From: Deltaproteobacteria bacterium
GTDB lineage: Bacteria; Desulfobacterota; Deferrimicrobia; Deferrimicrobiales; Deferrimicrobiaceae
Assembly: GCA_017889845.1 (NCBI GenBank)
Contig: JAGGAJ010000061.1
Location: 1 to 9,783 of the forward strand
Direction of reading: 5' to 3'
Length of the DNA: 9,783 bases
Each line of letters starts with the position of its first letter. Within the stretch, counting starts at the first letter, position 1. Shown here piece by piece: positions 1 through 5,412 of this stretch. The position numbers and the translations under genes are program-made. The notes below the pieces were generated by a model. It saw nothing but the letters and a program-made list of their open reading frames with translations. It had not been told where the DNA came from and did not search any database.

Positions 1-710
1 GGAATCGCCTTGCGCGCGACGGCGTCCTTGGAAAAAGCCACCAGCGCGGTGATTTCCTCTTCGGTCAGCGGCTTGTCCGCGTACATCTTCCTCATGATCG
101 GGAAATTGAGACTCTTCAACATCCCCCGGATTCCCTGCTCCCCGACTGCTTCCGTGCGTGCGCTCAGATCGACGGCCAGGTTTCCGCCCGGCACCCCCGC
201 ATACCCGAAGCCGTGACACCCCACGCAGGGAGCGCCCCCGTTTGCGAAGGGCTTGTCACCGGTAAAGAGGGCCCTCCCCTGCGCGACGAGTTCGGGGGTC
301 GCCACGACCTCCACCGGCTTCGGCGACGGTTCGGCAGGCGGGGCGGCGCCCGGAGACAATGCAGCCGTGGAAACGTCCTGGAGCCAGGCGATGATCTTTT
401 TCGCGTCCTTCCGGCTGATCCCGAGGTTCGGCATCTCGCCGCCGTATTTTTTCACCAACTCAAGCTGGGTCGGGTCTTTCTCGGCGGTCAGTTTGTCCGG
501 CTCGACGATAATGCGTTCGAGCCAGGCAGCCGGCCGTTTCCCCGCGATACCTTTCAGGTCGGGGCCGCCCGAGTCGCCGCCGCCGATCGTGTGGCAACCC
601 GCGCACTCTTTTTCGAACAACTCCTTGGCGGAGTCCGCCCATGCCGGGGCGGAGAGGAAAAGCGGCAGGAGGATGATGAGGAGGGGCGTGCATCCCGGAC
701 GCGTTCTCAT
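1..710 (-). CDS. Exported diheme c-type cytochrome (3' end outside the window)
   Basis: Periplasmic electron-transfer protein. Translation from ATG at 710 gives a signal peptide (hydrophobic residues 9-21, likely cleavage after A-W-A at 25), then two class-I cytochrome c domains. Domain 1 has the heme motif CAGCH (residues 36-40) and a likely axial Met93 in GGEMPNLG. An Ala/Pro-rich linker spans about 115-135. Domain 2 has CVGCH (162-166) and a likely axial Met206 or Met209. At least 236 residues are present and the frame is still open at base 1, so further domains or a membrane anchor may lie outside. The start is backed by GGAGG 8 bases upstream. It lies 76 bases behind narK on the same strand, which suggests cotranscription and a role in passing electrons to a nitrate or nitrite reductase. 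That partner is inferred, not seen. Confidence 0.93.
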   Translation of the reverse strand, partial: MRTRPGCTPLLIILLPLFLSAPAWADSAKELFEKECAGCHTIGGGDSGGPDLKGIAGKRPAAWLERIIVEPDKLTAEKDPTQLELVKKYGGEMPNLGISRKDAKKIIAWLQDVSTAALSPGAAPPAEPSPKPVEVVATPELVAQGRALFTGDKPFANGGAPCVGCHGFGYAGVPGGNLAVDLSARTEAVGEQGIRGMLKSLNFPIMRKMYADKPLTEEEITALVAFSKDAVARKAI

Positions 711-786
711 AGGCATTTCCTCCGGAGATGTGGGGGACTTCACACAAGCATGTTCGCAAATATCCGCGGCGGGCGAAACATCCAAA

Positions 787-2097
787 TCAGGACGGAAGGA
801 ATGCATTGGCGCGTTTCCGCCGGAGGATCCCGACGAGAAGGAGGGAGACGACCGCAAGAGCGATGAAGACCGCGAACCCGGTGGCGTACCCCCCGGGTCC
901 CTGGAGCTGAACGATGGTTCCCATGAGCGGCGGGATGGCGAACCCCCCGAATGCCCCGATCCCTCCGACCCACCCTGCGGCGCCGCCCACCGCCTCCGGT
1001 ATCTCCTGGGCCACCAGCTTGAAGACGGCCGCGTTGGCGACGCCCATACCGATGCCCATGACGATCTCGGCCGCGAAGGAAACGTGGAAATCCCCGGAAA
1101 AGGTCATCAGGACCGCGCCGGCCAGCATGACGCCCAATGCAACGGTTCCCGTTGTCTCGCCGCCCATCCGGTCGGACAGGTACCCTCCGCCCACCCGGAC
1201 GAGGGATGTGACGACCGAAAAGACGGCGGCCAACGTCCCCGCGAGGATGGGCGTAGTGGAGTAGAAGGAGGTCCAGTAGACGGGGAGCCAGGCGGTCATG
1301 GCGATGAAGCCGCCGAAGGTCGTGAAGTAGATCGCCACGAGAGCCCACGTTTTCCGGTTCCTCGCCGACTGGATCAGGCTGTCGACGAGGTTGCCGGCCG
1401 GGAAGATCTCCTGACCGCGGAGCGCGGAAGCCGGTTTCGCCTCTTCCGCCGGCACTCCCCGCGAGATCATCTGGAAATACCAGGCGTTCCGGCCGATGAT
1501 CGCGTACACGACGATCCCCCCGGCAAGGAAGGCGAGCCATGCCAGATACGACCGGGCGAGACCCAAAGTTACAAGGGCGAAGGGTAACAGGAGCGTGAAG
1601 ATCCCGGGGGCGAGGTTCCCGATCCCGGCATAGATGCCCAGCGCGGCCCCCTGCCGGGCCTTGGGATACCAGTACGCCACCTGGCCGATCCCGACGGAGA
1701 AGGTGGCGATCCCGCACCCGCACAGTACCCCGAGGAGGAGGATCAGCGGGTAGAACGCGTGGGTCATCCGGTCGGGGTAGAAGGATCGGAGGGTCAGGAA
1801 AAGCCCCGTCATGCCGACGATGGAGAGGAAGAGGAGGACCAGAAACGGTTTCTTGCCGCCGGTGGTATCGACCCAGGCGGAGAACGGGATCCGGAGCAGG
1901 GACCCTGACAGGGACGGGGCGGCAACGAGGAAACCGACCTCGAGGGGGCCAAGGCCCATGATCCCCTTGAGGCTCTTCGCGGTGGGACCGAACAGGGAAA
2001 CGGCGGCAAACCCGACGAAGAAGCCGAGGGTCGCTCCGGTCAGCCCCTGGCCCGGCGTACCGGTCGTTCTGAAACCCGGGTGCGGATCACCTTTCAT
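787..2097 (-). CDS. narK: Nitrate/nitrite transporter, NarK-type major facilitator
   Basis: Inner-membrane transporter of the NNP family, moving nitrate in and/or nitrite out. About 12 hydrophobic segments are visible over some 436 residues. Family marks (numbered from the GTG at 2109): an Arg in helix 2 (R73, SLLRIPFSAW), the glycine-rich nitrate signature AGIGNLAPG (161-169), an Arg in helix 8 (R305, SLVRVGGGYLSDR), and a second glycine-rich stretch GGIGAFGGFAIP in the eleventh helix. In studied NarK proteins the two arginines bind the substrate. I prefer the ATG at 2097, since AGGTGG lies about 8 bases upstream; the GTG four codons earlier has its purine run almost touching it. First gene of a minus-strand unit with the cytochrome c gene downstream. 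A distant MFS relative is the alternative, but both signatures argue for NarK. Confidence 0.9.
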   Translation of the reverse strand: MKGDPHPGFRTTGTPGQGLTGATLGFFVGFAAVSLFGPTAKSLKGIMGLGPLEVGFLVAAPSLSGSLLRIPFSAWVDTTGGKKPFLVLLFLSIVGMTGLFLTLRSFYPDRMTHAFYPLILLLGVLCGCGIATFSVGIGQVAYWYPKARQGAALGIYAGIGNLAPGIFTLLLPFALVTLGLARSYLAWLAFLAGGIVVYAIIGRNAWYFQMISRGVPAEEAKPASALRGQEIFPAGNLVDSLIQSARNRKTWALVAIYFTTFGGFIAMTAWLPVYWTSFYSTTPILAGTLAAVFSVVTSLVRVGGGYLSDRMGGETTGTVALGVMLAGAVLMTFSGDFHVSFAAEIVMGIGMGVANAAVFKLVAQEIPEAVGGAAGWVGGIGAFGGFAIPPLMGTIVQLQGPGGYATGFAVFIALAVVSLLLVGILRRKRANAFLPS

Positions 2098-2136
2098 GTC
2101 GAGTTCCACCTTCCCGTTGGCCCGGAGGCAAATTGG

Positions 2137-2166
2137 ATTTTATCGGATCCGGCGCCAAGGGTACAA
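2137..2166 (-). promoter_or_regulatory. Candidate sigma-70-like promoter for narK
   Basis: On the minus strand, TAAAAT (2142-2137, 5 of 6 to TATAAT) lies 18 bases after TTGTAC (2166-2161, matching only the TTG of TTGACA). The start would fall near 2130, leaving a leader of about 33 bases before ATG 2097. No convincing FNR box was found in this gap. Found by eye. Confidence 0.35.
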
Positions 2167-2167
2167 T
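2139..2167 (+). promoter_or_regulatory. Candidate sigma-70-like promoter for the TrkA-N channel-like gene
   Basis: TACAAT (2162-2167, 5 of 6 to TATAAT) lies 17 bases after TTTATC (2139-2144, weak -35). Transcription would start near 2174, about 43 bases before the ATT at 2217. It overlaps the opposing narK promoter, so the two could compete for polymerase. Confidence 0.33.
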
Positions 2168-2216
2168 GCGATAAGCCGTCCGCCCGATTTCCATTCAAAT
2201 ACAGGGGGGGCCTACG

Positions 2217-2960
2217 ATTCGTACGGCACCGAGCGGCGTCCTCATCGTATTCCTCCGGCGGCTGTGGCTGCCCGTCCTGTCATTTGCCGCTTTCATCGTC
2301 CTTTGCGTGCTGGCCTATTCGCGCCTCGAAGGCATCCGGTGGCAGGACGCCCTGTTCTGGATCTTCCATCCCCACGCGATCCATTACGAAAAGGTGCGGG
2401 ATGCCACGAAGTTCTTCTCCCTGATGGTCTACCTGGGAGTGTTGGCCTTCCAGATCTGGGTCGCGGAGCGGATTCTCGTCACCATTTTCCGGAAGCAGGG
2501 AAGGGAGGCGTGGAAACAGATGATCAACGACGCGAACATCGAAAGGGTGCGGGATCATTTCATCATCTGCGGGTACGGGCAGGTGGGCCGGACCGTCGTG
2601 GACCAGCTCGACCGCTTGAAGGTCCCCTTCGTCCTCATCGAAACGAACGAGGGGCTTTATCACCAGCTGCTGAAAGAGGGCATCCCCGTCGTCCATGGAG
2701 ACTCCAAGCGCCACGACACATTGCAGGCGGCGGGGATCGCGAGGGCGCGCGGCATCTGCATCGTGATCGACAACGATGCGGACAACCTCTACATCACGGT
2801 GACCGCCAAGGCGATGAATCCAAAGCTGAAGATCATCACCCGGGCGGGCCAGCAGCGGTACGCCCAGGCGATGCGGAATTCCGGCGCCGACGAGGTGATC
2901 ATTCCCGAACACGAAGGGGGCATGATGGTGGGAAGGATGATCGAGAAATACTCCGTATAG
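2217..2960 (+). CDS. TrkA-N (RCK) potassium-channel-like protein with degenerate pore
   Basis: Predicted inner-membrane protein with a cytosolic nucleotide-binding domain. From the ATT at 2217 it has 247 residues: helix 1 about 16-34, a pore-like loop 42-62, helix 2 about 66-90, then a Rossmann/RCK N-lobe from residue 114 to near the end, with GYGQVG (119-124) as the dinucleotide loop and an acidic end to strand 2 (LIETNE). The TVGYG-type filter of K+ channels is absent; the loop reads FWIFHPHAIHYEKV. The RCK C-lobe (TrkA-C) is also missing. No ATG, GTG or TTG lies in frame between the stop at 2172 and GTG 2307, and that GTG falls inside helix 1. A G7 run (2204-2210) sits 6 bases before ATT, a good ribosome site, so an ATT start is my reading. 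It may have become a sensor or regulatory subunit rather than a channel. Confidence 0.82.
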   Translation: MRTAPSGVLIVFLRRLWLPVLSFAAFIVLCVLAYSRLEGIRWQDALFWIFHPHAIHYEKVRDATKFFSLMVYLGVLAFQIWVAERILVTIFRKQGREAWKQMINDANIERVRDHFIICGYGQVGRTVVDQLDRLKVPFVLIETNEGLYHQLLKEGIPVVHGDSKRHDTLQAAGIARARGICIVIDNDADNLYITVTAKAMNPKLKIITRAGQQRYAQAMRNSGADEVIIPEHEGGMMVGRMIEKYSV

Positions 2961-2972
2961 TTCCTGGGCAAG

Positions 2973-3000
2973 CACCCGTGTGATCCGTGTCGGATGGGTG
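2973..3000. terminator. Hairpin between convergent genes, possible bidirectional terminator
   Basis: CACCC (2973-2977) pairs with GGGTG (2996-3000), and inside it ATCCG (2983-2987) pairs with CGGAT (2991-2995) across a TGT loop; five bases bulge on the left arm. It lies between the ends of the channel-like gene and the DinB gene. There is no T tract, so intrinsic termination is uncertain. Confidence 0.35.
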
Positions 3001-3019
3001 GCGGCAAGGGCCGGTGATC

Positions 3020-3550
3020 TCACCCTCGAAAGTGCGCCAGGACCGTCCGGATCTGATCCTGGTGACCCCGCTCGTGCATCAGGACGTTGACGACGGGCCA
3101 CTCGTAAAGGTTCAGTTCCCCGAAGAGCGGGTGCGGGAAGGTGGCCTCGCGGGGATCGACCGCCGCGAGGATGGCGAAGGAAGCCGCGGTCTGCTCCCGG
3201 GTCTCCCGGGCTAGCCGCAACAGGTCGTCCTTCCCCGGGGGATCCTCCGGACGGACCGCCTCGGGGGCCTGGTATGCGGCGACGGGCCTCGGAAGCTTCC
3301 GGACCTCGAGGACGGATTCGTCCACGGGATACGGCGGCAGCGTGCCCGCCGCCGACTTGATCGACTTCCGGATCACCTTGCTCGTCCCGATCTCCGCCAT
3401 CAGGACGTGGTGCAGGATCTGCGCTGCGGACCACTCCTCCCCGGTTTTCCTGGAAAACTGCTCCTCGGTCAGCCCGGACAGGGCCGAAAGCGTCTCCTCG
3501 CGGACCTTCTCCATATCCTCATACAGCGCGGCAAGCTTCGGCGGCAGCAT
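3020..3550 (-). CDS. DinB-family (four-helix, metal-binding) protein
   Basis: 176-residue cytosolic protein of the DinB/YfiT-like superfamily, four-helix proteins that usually bind a divalent metal through three histidines. The pattern is visible: EEWSAAQILHHV with H47/H48, and LMHERGHQDQI with H159 and H163 near the end. Some relatives are thiol-dependent S-transferases and many are unassigned, so no substrate can be named. ATG at 3550 is chosen over an upstream in-frame extension because AAGGA lies 6 bases before it and the homologous fold begins there. It starts 32 bases after the cytochrome P460 stop on the same strand, so the two are probably cotranscribed and share the upstream FNR-type control. 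Confidence 0.85.
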   Translation of the reverse strand: MLPPKLAALYEDMEKVREETLSALSGLTEEQFSRKTGEEWSAAQILHHVLMAEIGTSKVIRKSIKSAAGTLPPYPVDESVLEVRKLPRPVAAYQAPEAVRPEDPPGKDDLLRLARETREQTAASFAILAAVDPREATFPHPLFGELNLYEWPVVNVLMHERGHQDQIRTVLAHFRG

Positions 3551-3582
3551 GCGGCTTCCTTCCCCGATGGCGTTCGCTCCCT

Positions 3583-4080
3583 TTATTCCGAGTATTTGTG
3601 GAACACGAACCCGGACTCCTTCGCACCGGTCTGGTGGCATTCGAAGCAGTCCTTGACCGGGTCGATCTTCATCGGCTTCCCGGCCGGATCGAACGCCTGG
3701 AAGACCCAGCCGCCCGTGGTTTCCGCCTTCCGGTTCCGGATCATGACGAGCGTCTTGGCCTTCGCCCCCGGAACGTAGATCCCGTTCTTCTCCTCGACCG
3801 CGTTCACCGAGTCGACGAAGATCGCGCCGTCCTTGTACTCGCCCCCTTTCCTCAGCGTCGCCAGGGCCACCTCGTTCACGTACTGATTGTGGAACCCGTG
3901 GAGGGGGTTAGCCTTGTCCGCCACGACCGTGGACTTGCTGTGCGCCCACGACCGGAAATCCTTCGGGGGAGCTCCCTCCTCGCCTGCCACGGCGACGGCG
4001 GCGAGGAGAATCAGGGCGGACAGGAACGACGGAGCGAGGATCCGGGCAAGCCGCCCGGGGAAACCGTTGCGCTTTTTCAT
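3583..4080 (-). CDS. Exported cytochrome P460-family protein
   Basis: 165-residue secreted monoheme protein. It has a basic N-terminus and hydrophobic stretch (residues 13-32, cleavage near VAVAG), then a P460 domain with the family-like features HGFHNQYVNEVA, GGEYKDGAIFVDSV and TLVMIRN, ending in the heme site CFECH (145-149) followed by TGAKESGFVFHKY. Known P460 enzymes in ammonia oxidisers and methanotrophs oxidise hydroxylamine and/or bind NO, using a lysine-heme cross-link. Which lysine would serve here cannot be settled by eye, and related cytochromes c'-beta lack it and only bind NO. Stop TAA at 3583. Ribosome site is weak (AGAAAG, 9 bases before ATG). An FNR/DNR-type promoter upstream fits a role in NO or hydroxylamine handling, which is inference. 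Confidence 0.88.
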   Translation of the reverse strand: MKKRNGFPGRLARILAPSFLSALILLAAVAVAGEEGAPPKDFRSWAHSKSTVVADKANPLHGFHNQYVNEVALATLRKGGEYKDGAIFVDSVNAVEEKNGIYVPGAKAKTLVMIRNRKAETTGGWVFQAFDPAGKPMKIDPVKDCFECHQTGAKESGFVFHKYSE

Positions 4081-4095
4081 TCAGGACCGCTTTCT

Positions 4096-4118
4096 GGGGG
4101 GCTGTTCCCCCCGGGGGG
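4096..4118 (-). promoter_or_regulatory. G6/C6 switchable hairpin in the cytochrome P460 leader
   Basis: In the predicted mRNA, a C6 run (4118-4113) is followed by G6 (4112-4107), the loop AACAG and a second C6 (4101-4096). The G6 run can pair with the second C6 as a 6-bp GC hairpin, while C6G6 is also a 12-base palindrome in DNA. It ends 15 bases before the start codon, next to the weak ribosome site, so it could affect translation or mRNA stability. Its function is unproven. Confidence 0.4.
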
Positions 4119-4157
4119 ATGTACGTCCTTCAATATGTTTACCGGAAATCCGTTCCT

Positions 4158-4199
4158 AGTTTACTCCCGGGGGCCCTTCGACGACTTGACCTGAATCAA
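4158..4199 (-). promoter_or_regulatory. FNR/DNR-type box and class II promoter for the cytochrome P460 gene
   Basis: TTGACCTGAATCAA (4186-4199) matches the FNR-family consensus TTGAT-N4-ATCAA at 9 of 10 positions, the change being TTGAC, which is common in DNR/NnrR sites. On the minus strand TAAACT (4163-4158, 4 of 6 to TATAAT) follows with 22 bases between. A start at 4151 puts the -10 at -12 to -7 and the box centre (4192.5) at exactly -41.5, the standard class II activator position. The leader would be 71 bases. On the plus strand TTGACC could also serve as a -35 element toward the SDR gene, so binding might also repress that gene. Confidence 0.65.
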
Positions 4200-4250
4200 G
4201 GGGAAATAAAAAGAATCGAATCATTGCGGCGGTCATCATCTTTCCGGCGA

Positions 4251-4267
4251 GTCCGGTTTTTCCGGAC
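4251..4267 (+). repeat. Perfect inverted repeat GTCCGG-T5-CCGGAC
   Basis: GTCCGG (4251-4256) and CCGGAC (4262-4267) flank five T bases. It lies 19 bases before the preferred start of the SDR gene (4287) and abuts an alternative ATG at 4269. It could form an RNA hairpin in that gene's leader or be an operator; it is short enough to arise by chance in GC-rich DNA. Confidence 0.35.
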
Positions 4268-4286
4268 GATGCGGAGTCTTACGACC

Positions 4287-4928
4287 ATGTACAGCTCCTT
4301 CATGCAATACAACGAGGTCCTCGTCACGGGGGGCACCGGCCTCCCCGGCCCGCACGTCTGCCGGGCGCTGATCGCTCGCGGGTTCCTGCCCCGCCTCCTC
4401 GTGCGCCCGGGCTCGGAGGGGAGGATCGCGCCGGATGTCCGCGGCCGGTGCCGCGTAACCCCGGGAGACCTGACGGTCCGCGAGTACGTGGAGATGGGCG
4501 CCCAGGGGACCCGGGCGATCGTGCACATGGCGGGGGCCTGGAAGGAGCAACCCCGACGCGGGATCACTTTCACGGAAGCGCACGTCCACGCCACGGACAA
4601 CGTCCTCCACGCCGCTTCGGTCTGGGGGATCCGGCGGCTGGTCTTCGTCGGCGTCGCGGGGGCCCGCCCCGGGGATCCCGTGCCGTACCTCGATGCAAGG
4701 GGGAGGGCTGAGGCGCTGGTGAGGGGGGCGGATCTTTCGTGGACCGTGTTCCGCCCCGCTCCCTGGTACGATCTGCGCGACGGGAAACCGCGGGTTTCCA
4801 CGGGTTACCTGGAAGGGTTGGCGTCGGCCATCGCCGATTCGGTTCACCGGCAGGATACGGTCGGCCGTGTGTACGAGGCCGCGTCCACGGACCGGTTCCT
4901 GTGGGAGGAGCTCCAGGGAGTCAGCTAG
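4287..4928 (+). CDS. Atypical short-chain NAD(P)-binding protein (NmrA/NDUFA9-like)
   Basis: About 213 residues with a Rossmann start: VLVTGGTGLPG (residues 11-21, GxxGxxG-type loop), an Arg after strand 2 (R40), GDL at 60-62 and HMAG at 80-83, as in atypical SDRs. The active-site region reads YLDARGRAEALV, so the usual YxxxK is Y134-xxx-R138, followed by LSWTVFRPAPWY, typical of the NmrA/complex-I NDUFA9-like group. It is shorter than full SDRs (often 280-320), lacking much of the C-terminal substrate domain. It may bind the cofactor without oxidoreductase activity. The start is uncertain: ATG 4287 has GGAG 10 bases upstream; 4269 and 4302 are in-frame alternatives, and the frame is open from 4119. 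It stands alone on its strand, converging on the coiled-coil gene. Confidence 0.78.
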   Translation: MYSSFMQYNEVLVTGGTGLPGPHVCRALIARGFLPRLLVRPGSEGRIAPDVRGRCRVTPGDLTVREYVEMGAQGTRAIVHMAGAWKEQPRRGITFTEAHVHATDNVLHAASVWGIRRLVFVGVAGARPGDPVPYLDARGRAEALVRGADLSWTVFRPAPWYDLRDGKPRVSTGYLEGLASAIADSVHRQDTVGRVYEAASTDRFLWEELQGVS

Positions 4929-4930
4929 AT

Positions 4931-4953
4931 TCCGGCGGGTTCCGGTCGCCGGA
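4931..4953. terminator. Stem-loop between convergent genes
   Basis: TCCGGCG (4931-4937) and CGCCGGA (4947-4953) form a perfect 7-bp stem with a 9-base loop, beginning two bases after the SDR stop and 21 bases beyond the end of the oppositely directed coiled-coil gene. No T run follows on either side, so it may act as an mRNA 3' end rather than a classic intrinsic terminator. Confidence 0.45.
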
Positions 4954-4973
4954 GGCTCGAAGCAGACGGCTGC

Positions 4974-5279
4974 CTAACGGTCTCCGGATCCCGTCTTCCG
5001 GAACCTTGCGACCGCTTCATCGACGGCCTGCCCCAGCTCCTTGAGCCCTTCCTCCACCGCGTATTTCAGGCGTCCCCAGTTCGACGCTCCGGCGGCATCG
5101 ATCGCGTGGATCCTCTCCCGCACCACTTCCGCCTTCGACCGGAGACCCCGGATCTCCCTGTCGATCCGGTCCCCTAAATCGCCGACCGGCGTCGCCATCC
5201 GCTTCAGAAGATGGTCGATGTCGCCTTCGAGCCGCTCGAGCCGGTCTTCAACTTTCCGAATGTATGCCCTTCGGATCAT
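4974..5279 (-). CDS. Small coiled-coil protein resembling the sll1863 stress-response family
   Basis: 101-residue, charged, helical protein with no signal peptide or membrane segment. Residues about 3-65 show heptad-like spacing (YIRKVEDRLERLEGDIDHLL, then RIDREIRGLRSKAEVVRERI), then NWGRLKYAVEEGLKELGQAVDEAVARF. The order, a YxxKxxxxLExLExxID start, a second helix, then a WxxLKxxVExxxxEL tail, resembles small coiled-coil proteins annotated as sll1863-like stress proteins. That is from memory of the family pattern; the molecular role is unknown. ATG at 5279 is preceded by AGGGGA about 6 bases upstream. It lies 115 bases beyond the sugar dehydrogenase on the same strand but has its own CRP-type promoter, so I treat it as a separate unit. 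Confidence 0.75.
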   Translation of the reverse strand: MIRRAYIRKVEDRLERLEGDIDHLLKRMATPVGDLGDRIDREIRGLRSKAEVVRERIHAIDAAGASNWGRLKYAVEEGLKELGQAVDEAVARFRKTGSGDR

Positions 5280-5335
5280 GGTCGATCCCCTTTCCCCCGG
5301 TTCCCCGTGCGCGATCCACCCCGGCTATCGGAAAC

Positions 5336-5378
5336 AGGATAGCGTTCATGAATTTCCTGGGCTGTGAAAGGTTTCACA
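5336..5378 (-). promoter_or_regulatory. Perfect CRP-type operator and class II promoter for the coiled-coil gene
   Basis: TGTGAAAGGTTTCACA (5363-5378) matches TGTGA-N6-TCACA at all ten core positions and is symmetric over 7 bases per arm. On the minus strand TATCCT (5341-5336, 4 of 6 to TATAAT) follows after 21 bases. A start at 5329 sets the palindrome centre (5370.5) at -41.5 and the -10 at -12 to -7, the classic class II geometry. The leader would be about 50 bases. Which CRP/FNR-family protein binds cannot be told from the site. Confidence 0.62.
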
Positions 5379-5382
5379 TTCC

Positions 5383-5412
5383 GGCCCCTCCGGTTCACTG
5401 GCCGGAGGGACC
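5383..5412 (-). terminator. Long stem-loop enclosing the stop codon of the sugar dehydrogenase gene
   Basis: Bases 5383-5393 pair with 5402-5412, 10 of 11 positions (one C-A mismatch), around an 8-base loop that holds part of the TGA stop. A second pairing, CCGGCC (5381-5386) with GGCCGG (5400-5405), competes with it. On the minus strand no U tract follows; on the plus strand a TTTT run follows. It is probably an mRNA 3'-end structure, with termination uncertain. Confidence 0.42.

Noticed and set aside
729..744. CRP-like sequence TGTGGGGGACTTCACA between narK and the cytochrome gene
   Set aside because: It matches nine of ten core positions, but its centre is only 26 bases before the cytochrome start codon, so an activator-type promoter start would fall inside the gene. 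Probably chance, or at most a repressor site.
253..1587. A 444-codon plus-strand open frame antisense to narK and the cytochrome gene
   Set aside because: It is the shadow of two recognisable minus-strand genes, with low-complexity charged sequence and no family pattern.
2133..2146. Possible FNR box before narK (TTGGATTTTATCGG)
   Set aside because: Too few matches to TTGAT-N4-ATCAA, and an FNR-spaced start toward narK would fall at the narK start codon.
3551..3640. N-terminal extension of the DinB gene up to 3640
   Set aside because: It would overlap the end of the cytochrome P460 gene, lacks a ribosome site, and the extra residues do not resemble the DinB fold; ATG 3550 has a good ribosome site.
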